Source: Haematococcus lacustris
Lineage: Eukaryota > Chlorophyta > Chlorophyceae > Chlamydomonadales > Haematococcaceae
Direction: 5' to 3'
Assembly: GCA_030144725.1 (NCBI GenBank)
Contig: JASKMD010000030.1
Coordinates: 3,210,747-3,274,746 of the forward strand
DNA length: 64,000 nt
How positions within the stretch are numbered: position 1 is the stretch's first letter; each line of letters opens with the position of its first letter. A model generated the notes under the pieces. It was not told the origin of the DNA and did no database searches. It was given only the letters and a program-made list of their open reading frames with translations. Made by a program: the position numbers and the translations under genes. Positions 10,601-20,826 of the stretch are shown piece by piece.

Positions 10601-12336
10601 TGCCCAGGAAGGGCAGCTGGAGGCCCTGGCCCTGCAGGCCTCTGGCCCCCCAGGTGCAATGAAACACAGGCTGGCAGGCGGCAGGGGGCAGGGCAGGGGC
10701 AGAAGAGGGCGCAGACCCCTCCCCTCCCCTCCCTCCCTCCCCCCTCCTCACCACCACCCCACCGCCCGCTGCGCAGTACACCTGCTCGCCAGAGCCCTCC
10801 TCCCAGCTCCCCCCCACGCCCCTGCTGCTGCTGCCCAGCTGCCCTGCACTGTGCCGCTCCCTGGTCTCTGCATGGCTGGCCCCCTCCTGGGCCGCCCCTG
10901 CCGCCCCCCAGGCCTCTAGGCTACGCGTGCGGCCGGGCAGCTGGAAGCCTCGCAGCGCATCCAGCAGCTGACGCAACCGCTGCCCTCCTCCACTGATAGC
11001 CCCTGCCCTAGCAGCAGCAGCAGCAGCAGCAGCTGGGGGGGCGCTGCTGCGCTCCTGGACCTCATCTGGGAGCTGCTGGGTCAGCAGCTGACGCAGCCAG
11101 CTGGAGCCGCCACGGATTGACAGGCCTACACCGCCTGCCCCTGCCCCTGCCCCTGCCCCTGGCCCTGGCCCTGCCCCTGCCCCTGCCCCTGCCCCTGCCC
11201 CTGCCCCTGCCCCTGCCCCTGCCCCTGCCCCTGCCCCTGGCCCAGGCCTTGACCTTTCGAGCACAGATCTCAGCTGTGTGCTGCCACGCGGCCCTGCAGC
11301 AGCAGCCATGGGCCCTGGCCCCTGGAACCTGGCGCCACCCTGCAGCCCCCTGTGGGCCTTGACGGCAGCCAGCAGCCAGCTGGTCAGTGTGCCGGGGGCG
11401 GCTGCAGCAGACTGGGGGGCGCCTGCGGGGCTGGCCCCACACGCATACCCTTGCACGCACATGTTGAGCAGCGCTGGGCGGCGGGGCAAGGTGAAGGGGG
11501 AGCAGCTGGGGGCGCTGGGCGCGCCTACAGGGGTGGGGTTAGGGCGGCTGAGGGCCTGCAGCCAGCGAGCCCACAGCGCTGAGCCGGGGCAGTCCATCAG
11601 CAACAGCAGGTGCTGCTGGGGATGCTGCCGGGCCTGCCACAGCTGCACCAGCGTGTGGAACGCCAGCCAGTTGGTGTCGGGCTCTGGGTTGCTGGGCGGG
11701 CACAGCGGCGGGTGGTAGGCACCTGGCTGGGTGTGAGGGGGGTGGGGAGAGTGAGGGGGAGGGGAAGAGGGAGGGTGTGAGGAGGGTGGGGAGGCTACCA
11801 GCTGCAGGTGGCCCAGGGCACTACAGGCAGGCCCCAGGTAGCTGAGGACCAGAAGGGCTGAGGGGGGAGCGCTGCTGGCCAGCTGGGAGATGGTGTGGAG
11901 GAGCTCATCCCGCCCAACACCTGAGCACAAACCCATCAGGAGCCCAAAGTGTGTAGGGGGGGCAGCGCTGTTTCAGAGGGCAGTCTCGAATACTGACACA
12001 GACTAGGTGAAAAGACTTGAAGGAGAACAAAGAAGTACAAGGCAGTTGGCATGGCTATCTGGTAACTTACCGACGGCGCTGTGCAAGCAGGAAGCAGGGA
12101 GGCCTAGTTTGCTGACCAACAGCTCTACAGCGCTCTTCAGTGTTTTGCCCTGAGGGATGTGCAGAAATCAGCTGGCGCGGATGTTCAATTCCCGCATGCA
12201 CAAGCTGAGCCAGGTTGGCATCGGGGTACTTTGGCACCTTACGCAGCGACAGCGCTCTGGGGCGGACTGTGTGTCTGGAACCGGACGCGAGTCTTGCTCG
12301 TGAGTCTGGCCCAAACACTACCCATATCGCTGTCAT
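6767..12336 (-). CDS. Large low-complexity protein (~1,470 aa), N-terminal fold possibly caspase-like
   Basis: Proposed exons on minus are 12336-12322 (tentative, MTAIW), 12149-12071, 11920-9425 and 8580-6767. The last three join in frame (phases 1 and 1) and use GTAAGT and GTAGGG donors. The first ~150 residues are ordered: TLKSAVELLVSKLGLP, VGRDELLHTISQLAS, SALLVLSYLGPACSA, then NWLAFHTLVQLWQAR and LLLLMDCPGSALWARWL. The alternating helix and hydrophobic-strand order is reminiscent of metacaspase/caspase-like folds. No SGHG or DSCHSG catalytic pair is visible, so a protease role is not supported. The rest is Gly-Ala repeat (11125-11240), poly-Ala, Pro-rich, a Q6 run with GQQG units (9625-9690) and Ser/Pro-rich sequence. 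The 39-bp minisatellite lies in the last intron. Function unknown. Confidence 0.45.
9018..9300. repeat. 39-bp C-rich minisatellite, ~7 units
   Basis: The anchor TTTGCCCTCGCC recurs at 9018, 9056, 9095, 9134, 9173, 9212, 9251 and 9290, that is every 39 bp after the first. The spacing is a multiple of 3, so both strands show long repetitive frames. It lies in an intron of the minus-strand low-complexity gene. Confidence 0.9.
11125..11240. repeat. (CCCCTG)n hexanucleotide array within coding sequence
   Basis: About 19 hexamers with a few CTGGCC variants. On the minus strand they encode the Gly-Ala repeat of the large low-complexity protein, so this array is exonic, unlike the other arrays here. 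Confidence 0.85.
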
Positions 12337-12794
12337 TGTGACGCGTGTGCTGGCTAAGTACAGCTAGTGTACGTTGTATTGCAGGTTGTTCTCATTTTCT
12401 GAGTTCTGTTCTTCGCACTTTCTGGTGATTATCGGCGGCTGTTGCCGTTCCCATGAAGGCCGCACGTGAATGAGAAGACAACAGAGTGCTTTTGCGAGTG
12501 CAACTACCCTGCAGGTTGGCTAGCACGGTGCTCTTGCTTGTTGGTAAAACTCGATGGTGCCTGTCCCTGACCTCACCAACAATCAACACGGCTACGTAGC
12601 TGTGTGACTAGGGCGTGCCCAGTGTCGGCGGTACTTGTACCGGGTCCATCTCAGTTAGCGACGGTCCATTACCGCGCCTCGTCAAAATCGCCCAAGCGCC
12701 CCCTGAAGCTCCTGACAGGCATGGCAGGCATGCCAACCTCTTCGAGTTTGATCCTGCCCGCTCCCTACAACCTCACCCCTTCCAAAGTGGGTCT
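12337..12794. other. Intergenic region
   Basis: Mixed-composition DNA between the 5' end of the low-complexity gene and mobile element copy 1. I see no gene, RNA or repeat in it. It would hold the promoter of the minus-strand gene. Confidence 0.4.
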
Positions 12795-13650
12795 CCCACT
12801 CAGGAGTCCCCAACATGGGGTTGGTAATCTTCATGCAACTACACTTTCAATACTGAACCGTTTTCGATAGCGTTTATCACACTGGCAGCTGCGAATTATT
12901 GCGCATCTACTGGCAAGCGGCGCGTTAACTCTTGCGAGTGAGGACATGCCGGCGCAAGCGAGCGCGGATACACCTCAGCTGCTCACCATCGATTGTTCTA
13001 GTGGTATGTAGCGGCATCAGCGGTTGAACTGCGCCTTGCATCGAGCAGGAAGTACAATCTCATTTCAGCCCGCCAAGCTCGCACCGCGAGCCTTTTACTT
13101 GTGCAGGCTGCGTCGGAGTGCCATCGTTGGGCAAGAAATAACTCGACATTGTAGCGAAGTGCGAATGGATAGAGGTCTCTCTAGGCAGCCACACAGAAAA
13201 AGGGACCCCCTTGCACAAACTGGCATGTGGTGAGCTGACCACTGTGAGTTATTAGACTTTCGAGTTATTACATTGTTCGTAACTCAACGACACAGCTGTT
13301 GGAGAAGAAAGCACGGCAATCCATCAACCAGGGCCGCCTCCTCACCCTTTGGCGTGACCCGACTCTGCCTTGCAGGATTTTCTAGCCTACTCCGACCGCT
13401 TGGACCGCACCCCCTTGCAGCCCCACCACCTCCCAGCCCCCGCAGAAGCCTCCCACCCCCTCCCGCCCCCTCCCAGCCCCCTTACTGCCCCGCCACCCCT
13501 TCCCAACCTCTCCCAGCCCCTCCCAGCCCCCTCACTGCCCTCCCACCCCCTCCCAGCCCCTCCCACCCCCTTCTAAGCCCCTCACTGCCCCGCCACCCCC
13601 TCCCCCCCCCCCCCCCTCCCAGCCCCCTGGCCCTAGCAAGACGCAAACCC

Positions 13651-14506
13651 ATGGTCCACAGCCGGCAGCGTGCTCATCTTGCAGCACTTGTAAAGTCACC
13701 AAGGGCTGCTTATCTGCACAGTCCTAATGGCTTGAAAGCCGCAGCAAGGAGGGCTGAAGCTATTGCTTTGGAGGTGCACGCCACAAATGAGTTGCTGATG
13801 ACTGAGGCCGAGTGGCAGCATGCCCATGAGGAGGTCCTCAATGCTATAGTGCACGACCTTGAGGAGAAGCTCGAGCACCAACACCTGACCTGCCCCCCAC
13901 TCCTGCTGCACCCCCTGGGCAGCAGCAGGCAGCTGGTGCTGGTGCCGCCCCTGACCTGCCCCCCCCTCGTGCTGCACCCCCCTGGCAGCAGCAGGCAGCT
14001 GGTGCTGGTGCCGCCCCTGACCTGCCCCCCCCTCGTGCTGCACCCCCCTGGCAGCAGCAGGCGGCTGGTGCTGGTGCTGCCCCTGGGCTGCCCACCCCTC
14101 GTGCTGCACCCCCCTGGCAGCAGCAGGCGGCTGGTGCTGGTGCTGCCCCTGGGCTGCCCCCCCCTCCTGCTGCACCCCCCTGGCAGCAGCAGGCAGCTGG
14201 TGCTGGTGCTGCCCCTGGGCTGCCCACCCCTCCAGCTGAGCAGCAGGGGGTCAGGGCGGAGCTGGACACCAGCTCGACACGCAAGCGGAGGGCGGGCGGG
14301 AGGGACCGGACCCAACAAGTCGAGCAAGGTAACGTAGCAATGGCCTACACACCGTGTGTGGCCTTACAGAGTGGCCAGGTAGTAGGTACTACTCACGAAG
14401 CGGTCAAGCAATGCAGCAGCGTTGTATACTTCCGAGCATGGGTGGAGGGGCGTCGTTACATCGGTTTTGCGTGCCATGTGCATTGTTTTGACTGCGGCGA
14501 CTGTCC
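13651..14506 (+). CDS. Element-encoded protein fragment (copy 1)
   Basis: Plus-strand frame containing HLAALVKSPRAAYLHSPNG, ARRAEAIALEVHATNELLM and a Glu-rich helix, then the 66-bp proline-rich repeats. After a frame change it reads TRKRRAGGRDRTQQVEQ and AYTPCVALQSGQVV to a stop near 14506 (CHVHCFDCGDCP). The same peptides occur in copy 2 with mostly conservative differences, so the frame was once under protein-coding constraint. The basic KRR segment could be a nuclear signal. No known transposase motif is recognised. The frame change in the C-rich part may be an unmarked intron or decay. Confidence 0.45.
13884..14214. repeat. 66-bp minisatellite, 5 units, inside element copy 1
   Basis: Unit starts at 13884, 13951, 14017, 14083 and 14149 (next partial at 14215). 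Each unit contains GGCAGCAGCAGGC and GCTGGTGCTGGTG. The length is in frame (22 codons), so it extends the Pro/Leu-rich part of the element's frame. It is absent from copy 2 at the same place. Confidence 0.85.
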
Positions 14507-14752
14507 CTGACTGTTTGCAGAGGCTATTGGGCCACGTCGGTCGCGGCGGTCGGTCGCGGCGAGGCCCGCATGAGCAAAACTGGCATGCATTTGAATGTCA
14601 AGATTTTAGCCGCCTTAGCACTCAGCACCTCAGTCCTCTATCCAGGGATGTGCGAATCATAAATAGAAACCACGTGGCTGAGACGCGGCGTCGTTTTGAT
14701 TACCAGGGGTCGGTTTCCTATCATTTCCAGCCATTTTTTGTTAGTTGGGGAC

Positions 14753-14876
14753 ACCTGACCCTGACCCTGACCCTGACCCTGACCCTGACCCTGACCCTGA
14801 CCCTGACCCTGACCCTGACCCTGACCCTGACCCTGACCCTGACCCTGACCCTGACCTTGACCCTGACCCTGACCCT
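14753..14876. repeat. (CCTGAC)n hexanucleotide array, ~20 units
   Basis: Directly abuts the 3' end of element copy 1. Nearly perfect, with one TTGACC variant. Non-coding. Confidence 0.95.
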
Positions 14877-15090
14877 CAACCTCCTGAGTCTCCAGTGCAG
14901 CCCTTTCAGCCCTTACAAACAAGCTCGCAGGGAGACTATCCGTCACATATAGAAGTGCAAGCTGGGTGGGGCGGTGGCGCTGGCCGCTTGTGTCAAGATC
15001 CCGTACATTCGTCACTCCCGCCCCCAGTGGCACGAGTCAACTCAAGTCTCAGTGAGCGTGGGAACGCGACAGCGCAGTAGCAACTGCAAC

Positions 15091-18000
15091 ATGTTCATGC
15101 ACAACAAGGTGGCATCTGCACAGCGTCCCGCCCGTGGCGTCGCGCTCCACGCCACGCCCCCAAGCCAGGTTCACCCGTCAAAGCCATCGCGGCCAGCAAA
15201 GCACAAGCCAGAGCTCATCGATCGACTGCTGTCAATCAAGGAAAGCAGCGGCAAGACATTCAGCGCCATCGCCAAAGAAGTGGGGATTACCAATGTATAC
15301 CTGGCGCAGCTGATGTACAATCAGGCACGTGCGTAGGACTGCGGGTCGGCGTAGCGTGGGCGGAGGGCAGGTCAGAGGAACACCTGTGGGCGCGGCAGCG
15401 CCAGCGGCCAGCAGCATTAGCCGCCGTGCAAGCCCAACCAGGGAGTGCAGCAGCTGCAGCCCACTGCCGAGTCTGAGGGAACTGATTCAGGATCCCACAG
15501 CAGTGCTAATCACCTGCCTGCCCTCCTCTGCCTAGCCCTTGGCCCACCTCCCTGCACCACCCTCCTGCTTCAGCGCGCTGCTGCTCTGGCCTCTGGCTGC
15601 TGGTCATTGAGCACTGTGCGCCCAGCGCCTTAGGACAGCGCTGTGCCCGGCAAGGACAAGCACTAACCTCCACAGCTCCACCTGCTGGCTAGCTTCATGC
15701 TCAGCGCAGCAGGAGCAGCAGCAGCAGCAGCATCTGCCCATGGCACTGTGCTGCCAGTGCTTCCCTCCAGCAGCACTGCCCACGTCAGGCTGCTGAGCAG
15801 GCTGAAGACGCACCCACACACACCATGCCAGCTGCTGCTAGGCCCCTGCAGGGCAGGTAGCTACAGTAGGTGAGCAAGCATGACGGTTCCTGGTTGGTGG
15901 CCCTGTAAGGTGGGGTGGTAGCCCCTCTGCAGGGCAGATAGGTAGAGGCAGGTGGCGAGCAGCAAGCGTGGCAAGCAGGCACAGGTTAGGCGCGGCATGG
16001 GGTGCGGGCGTGTTGCTGCCTGTGGGCCCCTGCTGTCTGCTCTCTCAGCCTGTTAGCAACAGGGCTACAGCTATGAGCGCTATCAAACAGCTTCCTGGTG
16101 ACTGGTTATGTTGGGGCCTAGGGGGGCTGTGGGGGCCTCTGGGGGGATCTGGGGCCCTCGGACGGGGTGGGGTGGGTGGTGCTCCGTGGGGTGTCTCTGA
16201 TGAGTGGCGCCCCCTGCCCCTAGCCCCTTGCAGCTTGTGGTGGCAGCCCAGCTTGCTCCATAGCTCTTGTAGGTGCTCACACCCCAACCCATTGTGCTGC
16301 CCGCTGCAAATTGCGCAAAAGGCCTAACCCACCCATGCGCCTGGGGTAGGGGGTGGGCCCACTCATCCTGCCCTGGCTCCTGGCCCCTAGGCCCACCGCC
16401 TTGCTGGCTGTGGCCCTTCAGCCTTGGTGGTCTTGGCTGGGGGGAGTCCTGGGAGCCAGCTGTGGGGTGTGAGGCTGCTGCTTGGTGGCGCCCGAGTGGA
16501 GTATGGGTAGGGATGGCCGCGCCCCCCCCTGGCCCCCCACCCCACCGCCTTGCTTGCAGCTTTGGTTCAGCTTTGGTGGACTTGGCTTAGCAGGGCGGTC
16601 TGTGCCTAGCAGGTGCCTAGCAGGGCGGTCTGGTCGCCCAGTGGCTGTGAGAGTGTGCGCTGCGGAGGGGTTGAGAGGGTCCTGAGTGCTGCTGGTGCTG
16701 CCACATGGCGCCCTGCAACAGCCCCATACTGGTCTACTGCAAACTTGCTGGTAAGCCTGGTGCCGCATGCAGCAGCAGGGGCTGTGCCTGCTCTTGAAGG
16801 GTAACCAAGGTTAGCCTGGCGGCCTCTGTGGCAGAAGAGAAAGCATTGCGGCTTGTTCTAGCAGTCGCTTCCATTGCCACCCTGCCTGCTGCTGCTGCCC
16901 TGCTGCCGCTGCCCCTGCCCCTGCCGCTGCCGCTGCCGCAGGCCCAGCTGAAGCCGGCCTATGTTGACAAGCTGAAGTGCGCCCTGCCAGGCCTGAGTGA
17001 CGAGGACATTGCTGACATGCAGCGCGCCCCCATGAGGAGGTGAGGCCACAGCCAGCTGGCAGCTGACGCTGGAGCGGGGCGCTTTTAAGCAAGTCAGTAG
17101 TATACTAACGGGAAAGTCGCAGAAACTATCGGGACGTGACGCTGACATGGTGTACATGCTGTAGACAGAGGGGCACTTGCCAGGGCCTATGGGAAGTGCC
17201 CTTTGGAAGGGACCACACTGAGTGTTCCACTGCAATTAAATGCTCAAGGTTGAGGGCCGAGGTGCTGGAGCGGGGCAGGTTGATACTGCTGCTGCCCATC
17301 TGCTCTGGGTTGAAGGCCCCGGGCTGTCAGCAAGGGCATGGTCACTAGGGAAGGGTGATGGCGTACTCAGCTGCAGCGCCACCGTCATCAGCATCTCCAC
17401 TGGGTATGATCATCTAATCGCTCTTGGCCTAGGTCTGATACAGGACCTCAAGGTGTACAGCACCTTCAACACCTCATGGATCCAACACCTCATGGGTCTT
17501 CACCAAGTGGTGATGGTCATGATGGTAATGGTCGTAATATTGGCCCGCTGTCAAGGCTGCCCGTATCAGACTACTCACTGCGCAGCCCTTGGAGCCAGCT
17601 GCATGAAAAGGGGGTGGGCAGCAGCGGAGCTGGCGGGAGTGTGATATGCTGGAGTGCCGCTGAGGGCGCTACACTGCGCTGCTGGCGTGCACCAGGTTTG
17701 ACCCCGAGCTGATCCAGGAGCCGCTGGTGTACCGCTTCTATGAGGCAGTCATGCACAATGGCGAGTCCTTAAAGGTGAGGCATGGCTCTCAGGCCTGCCG
17801 CCTGCCTGGCCCTGGCCCCATCCCAGGCCCTGACCCTGACCCTGGCTCTTACCCTGACACTGGCCCTGACCCTGACCCTGACCCTGACTCTTACCCTGAC
17901 CCTGGCCCCGACCCCGACCGGCTTGGCTCTGTCAGCACCAGCACTTTGTCCCGCCTGCTGCTCCTTTGACCTCCCTGCCGAGCCGTGCGACCGCTAGTGA

Positions 18001-19156
18001 AGGATCAGGTCAGGCCAATGGGCATGACATGTTTCGTCATTGTTGGGTAGGATTAGGACGGTCAGGGGTAGCAGTCTAGCAGTGCAGACCACCACCGTGT
18101 GTGCACCATTGCCACCAGCACCACACCACACCACACCACAGAGTGAACCACCACCACCATCAACAACAACATCAACATCATCTGTGACCACAAAAGCACA
18201 TAGCAGCTGCAGCAACCCCAACCCTGCGCTGCTGCTGCTGCTGCTGCTGCTGCCCCTGCTGCTGCTGCTCAGGCCATCATCAACGAGGAGTGTGGGGATG
18301 GCATCATGAGCGCTATTGACATGTATGCGACAGTGGACCAGGTGAAGGGGGAGGGGGCGGTGGCAGGGGAGGCTGCCTCATCACGTAGCCTTGTACAAGA
18401 GACCAACGAAGGTGCACTGAGTATATAGATGCCGTGCAAAACCAGATAGCGGTGCTCAGGCGTGAAAGCTGGTGGCATAAGGTCGAGAGGGCCACGGGTT
18501 GCATTGTAGAAGGAGCTGTGCGCAGCGTATGCCTTGAACGCCAGCCCAGGCTCAGTCATCTTTCCTTTCTCTATTCAGGCAGCGGGGGTTGACAGCAGCT
18601 CACAGCATGAAGGGCCAGGCCAGGCCAGGCCAGGCCAGATGGGTGCAGCTAGGAGCCAGCCTGTACAGCCAACACCTTTTGCTTGTTTTTGCTGCATGCG
18701 CCTAGATGCAGGAGTGTGTGGGTGGATATGGCCTAGCCCCCAGTGCTTGGGCTCAGCTACAAGCAAGTTGAAAGCCCGCATGGATTACAGGTGTGGTCAT
18801 GCTGAATGGCTGCAGGTGGAGGGCAAGTACGGGGAGAGGAGAGTGGTAGTCACCCTCAACGGGTGAGATACCATCATGCCATCTTGTTCTATACCCTGGA
18901 CGCTCGCCACTCCCTTGCCGGACACCCTCTTTCCTGCCTCCCTCTCGCCTGCCACACCTCTTGGACATCGCCTGCCTTTCAACCGATTTTGGGCTCCGCG
19001 GCAAACTTACTGCTCTGCTTCTGCTGCATCTGTTTCCTTGCTGCGGCCTCGCCAGTCATGCGCTAAGTGCTTTGCTTTGCTGTCTTTGCTTCGATCACGC
19101 GGGTGCGCAGGAAGTACTTGCCGTTCATCATTCAAGACAGTGACAACAGGGAGTGA
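15091..19156 (+). CDS. CYN: Cyanate hydratase (cyanase), probably organelle-targeted
   Basis: Converts cyanate and bicarbonate to carbamate, then ammonia and CO2; detoxifies cyanate and supplies nitrogen and CO2. Six exons: 15091-15324, 16942-17039, 17696-17774, 18273-18341, 18816-18862, 19111-19156. All phases agree and give 190 aa. The N-terminal helical domain reads DRLLSIKESSGKTFSAIAKEVGITNVYLAQLMYNQ, then AQLKPAYVDKLK. The C-terminal catalytic domain carries VYRFYEAVMHNGESLK (equivalent to catalytic Arg96 and Glu99 of E. coli CynS) and GDGIMSAID (Ser122), then VVVTLNGKYLPF. All catalytic residues are present. The family is about 147-168 aa; the extra ~40 Arg/Ala/Ser-rich, acid-poor residues suggest a transit peptide. 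The start is the first in-frame ATG. Intron 1 needs a GC donor (CAG|GCACGT). A TGTAA signal is at 19434. Confidence 0.93.
17196..17270. repeat. Dispersed ~60-bp repeat (partner 23555-23617)
   Basis: Shares CACTGAGTGTTCCACTGCAAT and GCTCAAGGTTGAGGGCCGAG with 23555-23617, same orientation. One copy is in a cyanase intron, the other in an intron of the UFD1-UBX gene (on its antisense strand). It is preceded by CCCTTTGGA-type units that also occur at 23035-23070, 23190-23210 and 33960-34040. Confidence 0.6.
17812..17920. repeat. Degenerate (CCCTGA)n tract
   Basis: CCCTGACCCTGAC and related hexamers with GGC and TCTT interruptions, inside cyanase intron 3. It is the same hexamer type as 14753-14876. 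Confidence 0.8.
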
Positions 19157-19735
19157 CATAGCGACACAGTGTACATTTTTTCAAAGGCGTGATGACTAGC
19201 AACAATGAGGTGGTGGCAAACATGGAACACGCAACGAGAGAGACACCGCTTTGGCATCCTCGGCGAAGTACACGCACATGACACCCAAGAACCAGTTCCG
19301 TTTGTGACACTATCCAGCAGGCACCCTAGCATATGGTGCGCGCCACACGGACGAGGACAGTCAGAATCGTACATGCGGGGTGCATACATACCGTACATAC
19401 ATGGTGTATGCTGTATGTTGAATGCATTACTCATGTAACGCTGCAATACTAATACGTAACTAACAGGGAGTGACGACGCAGTGTACATTTTTTCAAGGTC
19501 GTGATGACCAGCAACAATGAGGTGGTGGCAAACATGGAACACGCAACGAGAGAGGCACCGCTTTGGCATCCTCGGCGGAGTACAAGCACAAGACACCCAA
19601 GAACCAGTTCCGTTTGTGAAATTATCCAGCAGGCTCCCTAGCATATGGTGCGCGCCACACGGACGAGGACAGTCAGAACCGTGCATGTTTCATATGTTTG
19701 TTGTATGCAATACTCATGTAACGCTGCAATAATAA
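19145..19735. repeat. Tandem duplication of the cyanase 3' end (two ~290-bp copies plus a partial third)
   Basis: Copy A (19145-19442) begins at AACAGGGAGTGAC, the last codons and stop of cyanase. Copy B (19462-19735) begins with the same AACAGGGAGTGAC and repeats the whole downstream block, including CGCGCCACACGGACGAGGAC and CATGTAACGCTGCAATA. A third partial copy starts near 19761 (GACAGTCAGAATCGTGCATG) and is split by the MITE. Each copy carries a TGTAA motif. The minus-strand open frame here is a by-product of the duplication. Confidence 0.9.
19434..19438 (+). promoter_or_regulatory. TGTAA polyadenylation signal for cyanase
   Basis: TGTAA is the usual green-algal poly(A) signal. This copy lies 278 nt after the cyanase stop. 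Duplicates at 19717-19721 and in both target duplications of the MITE could act as alternative signals. Confidence 0.5.
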
Positions 19736-19804
19736 TACAGGGGCCTGCAGACTGACAGAGGGACAGTCAGAATCGTGCATGCTTGTATGCAACACTCATG
19801 TAAC

Positions 19805-20284
19805 CAGGCTTGTGAATCTTCAGATTTTCAGATTTTCAATTTTCAGATTTTCAGTGAAAATGAAAGTGTTTCATTGAAAAACTGAAAGAGTTTCATCGTC
19901 AGTGAAACTGAGCGGATGCCGCTAATTCTCAGCCTATCCTTTTGAACGCGGCTTGTTTGTAGGCCTGCACTGTTTGAAATGCAGATATACTTAGTTTGCC
20001 AAAGGTCAGACATGCAAGCCATTCTTAAAGATGCAAGCCGTCCATGCTGTCCGTGGATCCGCCATCTGTGGCGTTTTCTGGCTTGCGCTTCTTCTGCTGT
20101 GGCTGTAGCGCGCTGGCGCTAGCCAAGCCAGTCGCAGCACAGCCAGTCACTCTGCAACACCCGATCTGCGATCTGACCGGGGGCAGCACCCGGCACTTTC
20201 AGATGTGCAGTGAATACGTTCAGATTTCCAGATGAAAATTTTCATTGAAAAACTGAATGAAAATCTGCAATTTTCACAAGCCTG
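19805..20284. mobile_element. hAT-like non-autonomous MITE, 480 bp
   Basis: The ends are perfect 12-bp inverted repeats (CAGGCTTGTGAA at 19805-19816; its complement at 20273-20284), with weaker AT-rich inverted homology inside. It is flanked by an exact 8-bp direct repeat CATGTAAC at 19797-19804 and 20285-20292. An 8-bp target duplication and a CAG-type terminus are typical of the hAT superfamily. The interior is AT-rich (runs of GATTTTCAG) with no transposase, so it must be mobilised in trans. It is inserted in the third copy of the cyanase 3' duplication. Confidence 0.9.
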
Positions 20285-20826
20285 CATGTAACGCTGCAAG
20301 TATAATGCGGGGGATTACATACATAACATCACCACCCCGTGCATCTCCTCATGCACCACCCGCCACCCCTTGCCCACTCACTTACACTCCCGTATCAACT
20401 GCTGTACAACATCTACACCTCACGCCTCAAGTCGTCAACGTCTTCATGACGCACTCATTGTGTACAAGCCACTCCAAACAACCCCCACCCCACTCTCCCC
20501 TAGCCCCACAGCACTACCAAACGCAAGGTGGGGGTTAACAAAGGAGGGGCGGGCACAGCACAGCACAGCACTCCAGTCTCTAAGCTGCTGGGCACAATAC
20601 CTCACCCTTCTGCTGCTTATGCCATCTATGCCAGGGCTGCTGCCCCCATGACCGCAGCAAGGGGTGAGACGCCTGCCACAACTGCCAGGTCTATAACAGC
20701 TACAGACACCGCTCCGTGTACCAATGGTGAAGATGCTGATGGTGATCACACTATCAATGATGGTGACAGCTCATATCACTGGAGCCGTTCACCGTAAGGC
20801 TGCTTGCTTTGTCCCAGGTGGCGCCC

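Larger units (their letters stand above)
12795..14755 (+). mobile_element. Unclassified ~2 kb repeat-family element, copy 1
   Basis: Shares a colinear series of blocks with 25385-27450: the CCCCAACATGGGGTTGGTA start, the GCGCGTTAA and CAGCTGCTCA blocks, a 3' splice-like CTGACCTTGCAG-type junction followed by CTAGCCTACTCCGACCG, a C-rich filler, the coding block, and an end block with CCAGGGGTCGGTTT and GTTAGTTGGGGACACC. A third, more diverged member is at 52250-54125. No clear terminal inverted repeats or target duplication were found. The boundaries are those of the shared sequence and may be short of the true ends. The class is unknown. Confidence 0.75.

Noticed and set aside
13884..14214. 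CRISPR-like array (regular 66-bp spacing)
   Set aside because: Units are whole tandem repeats with no unique spacers, in a eukaryotic element.
19132..19686. 184-aa minus-strand frame with internal repetition
   Set aside because: Its internal repeat is the tandem duplication of the cyanase 3' region. No family likeness, no splice context.
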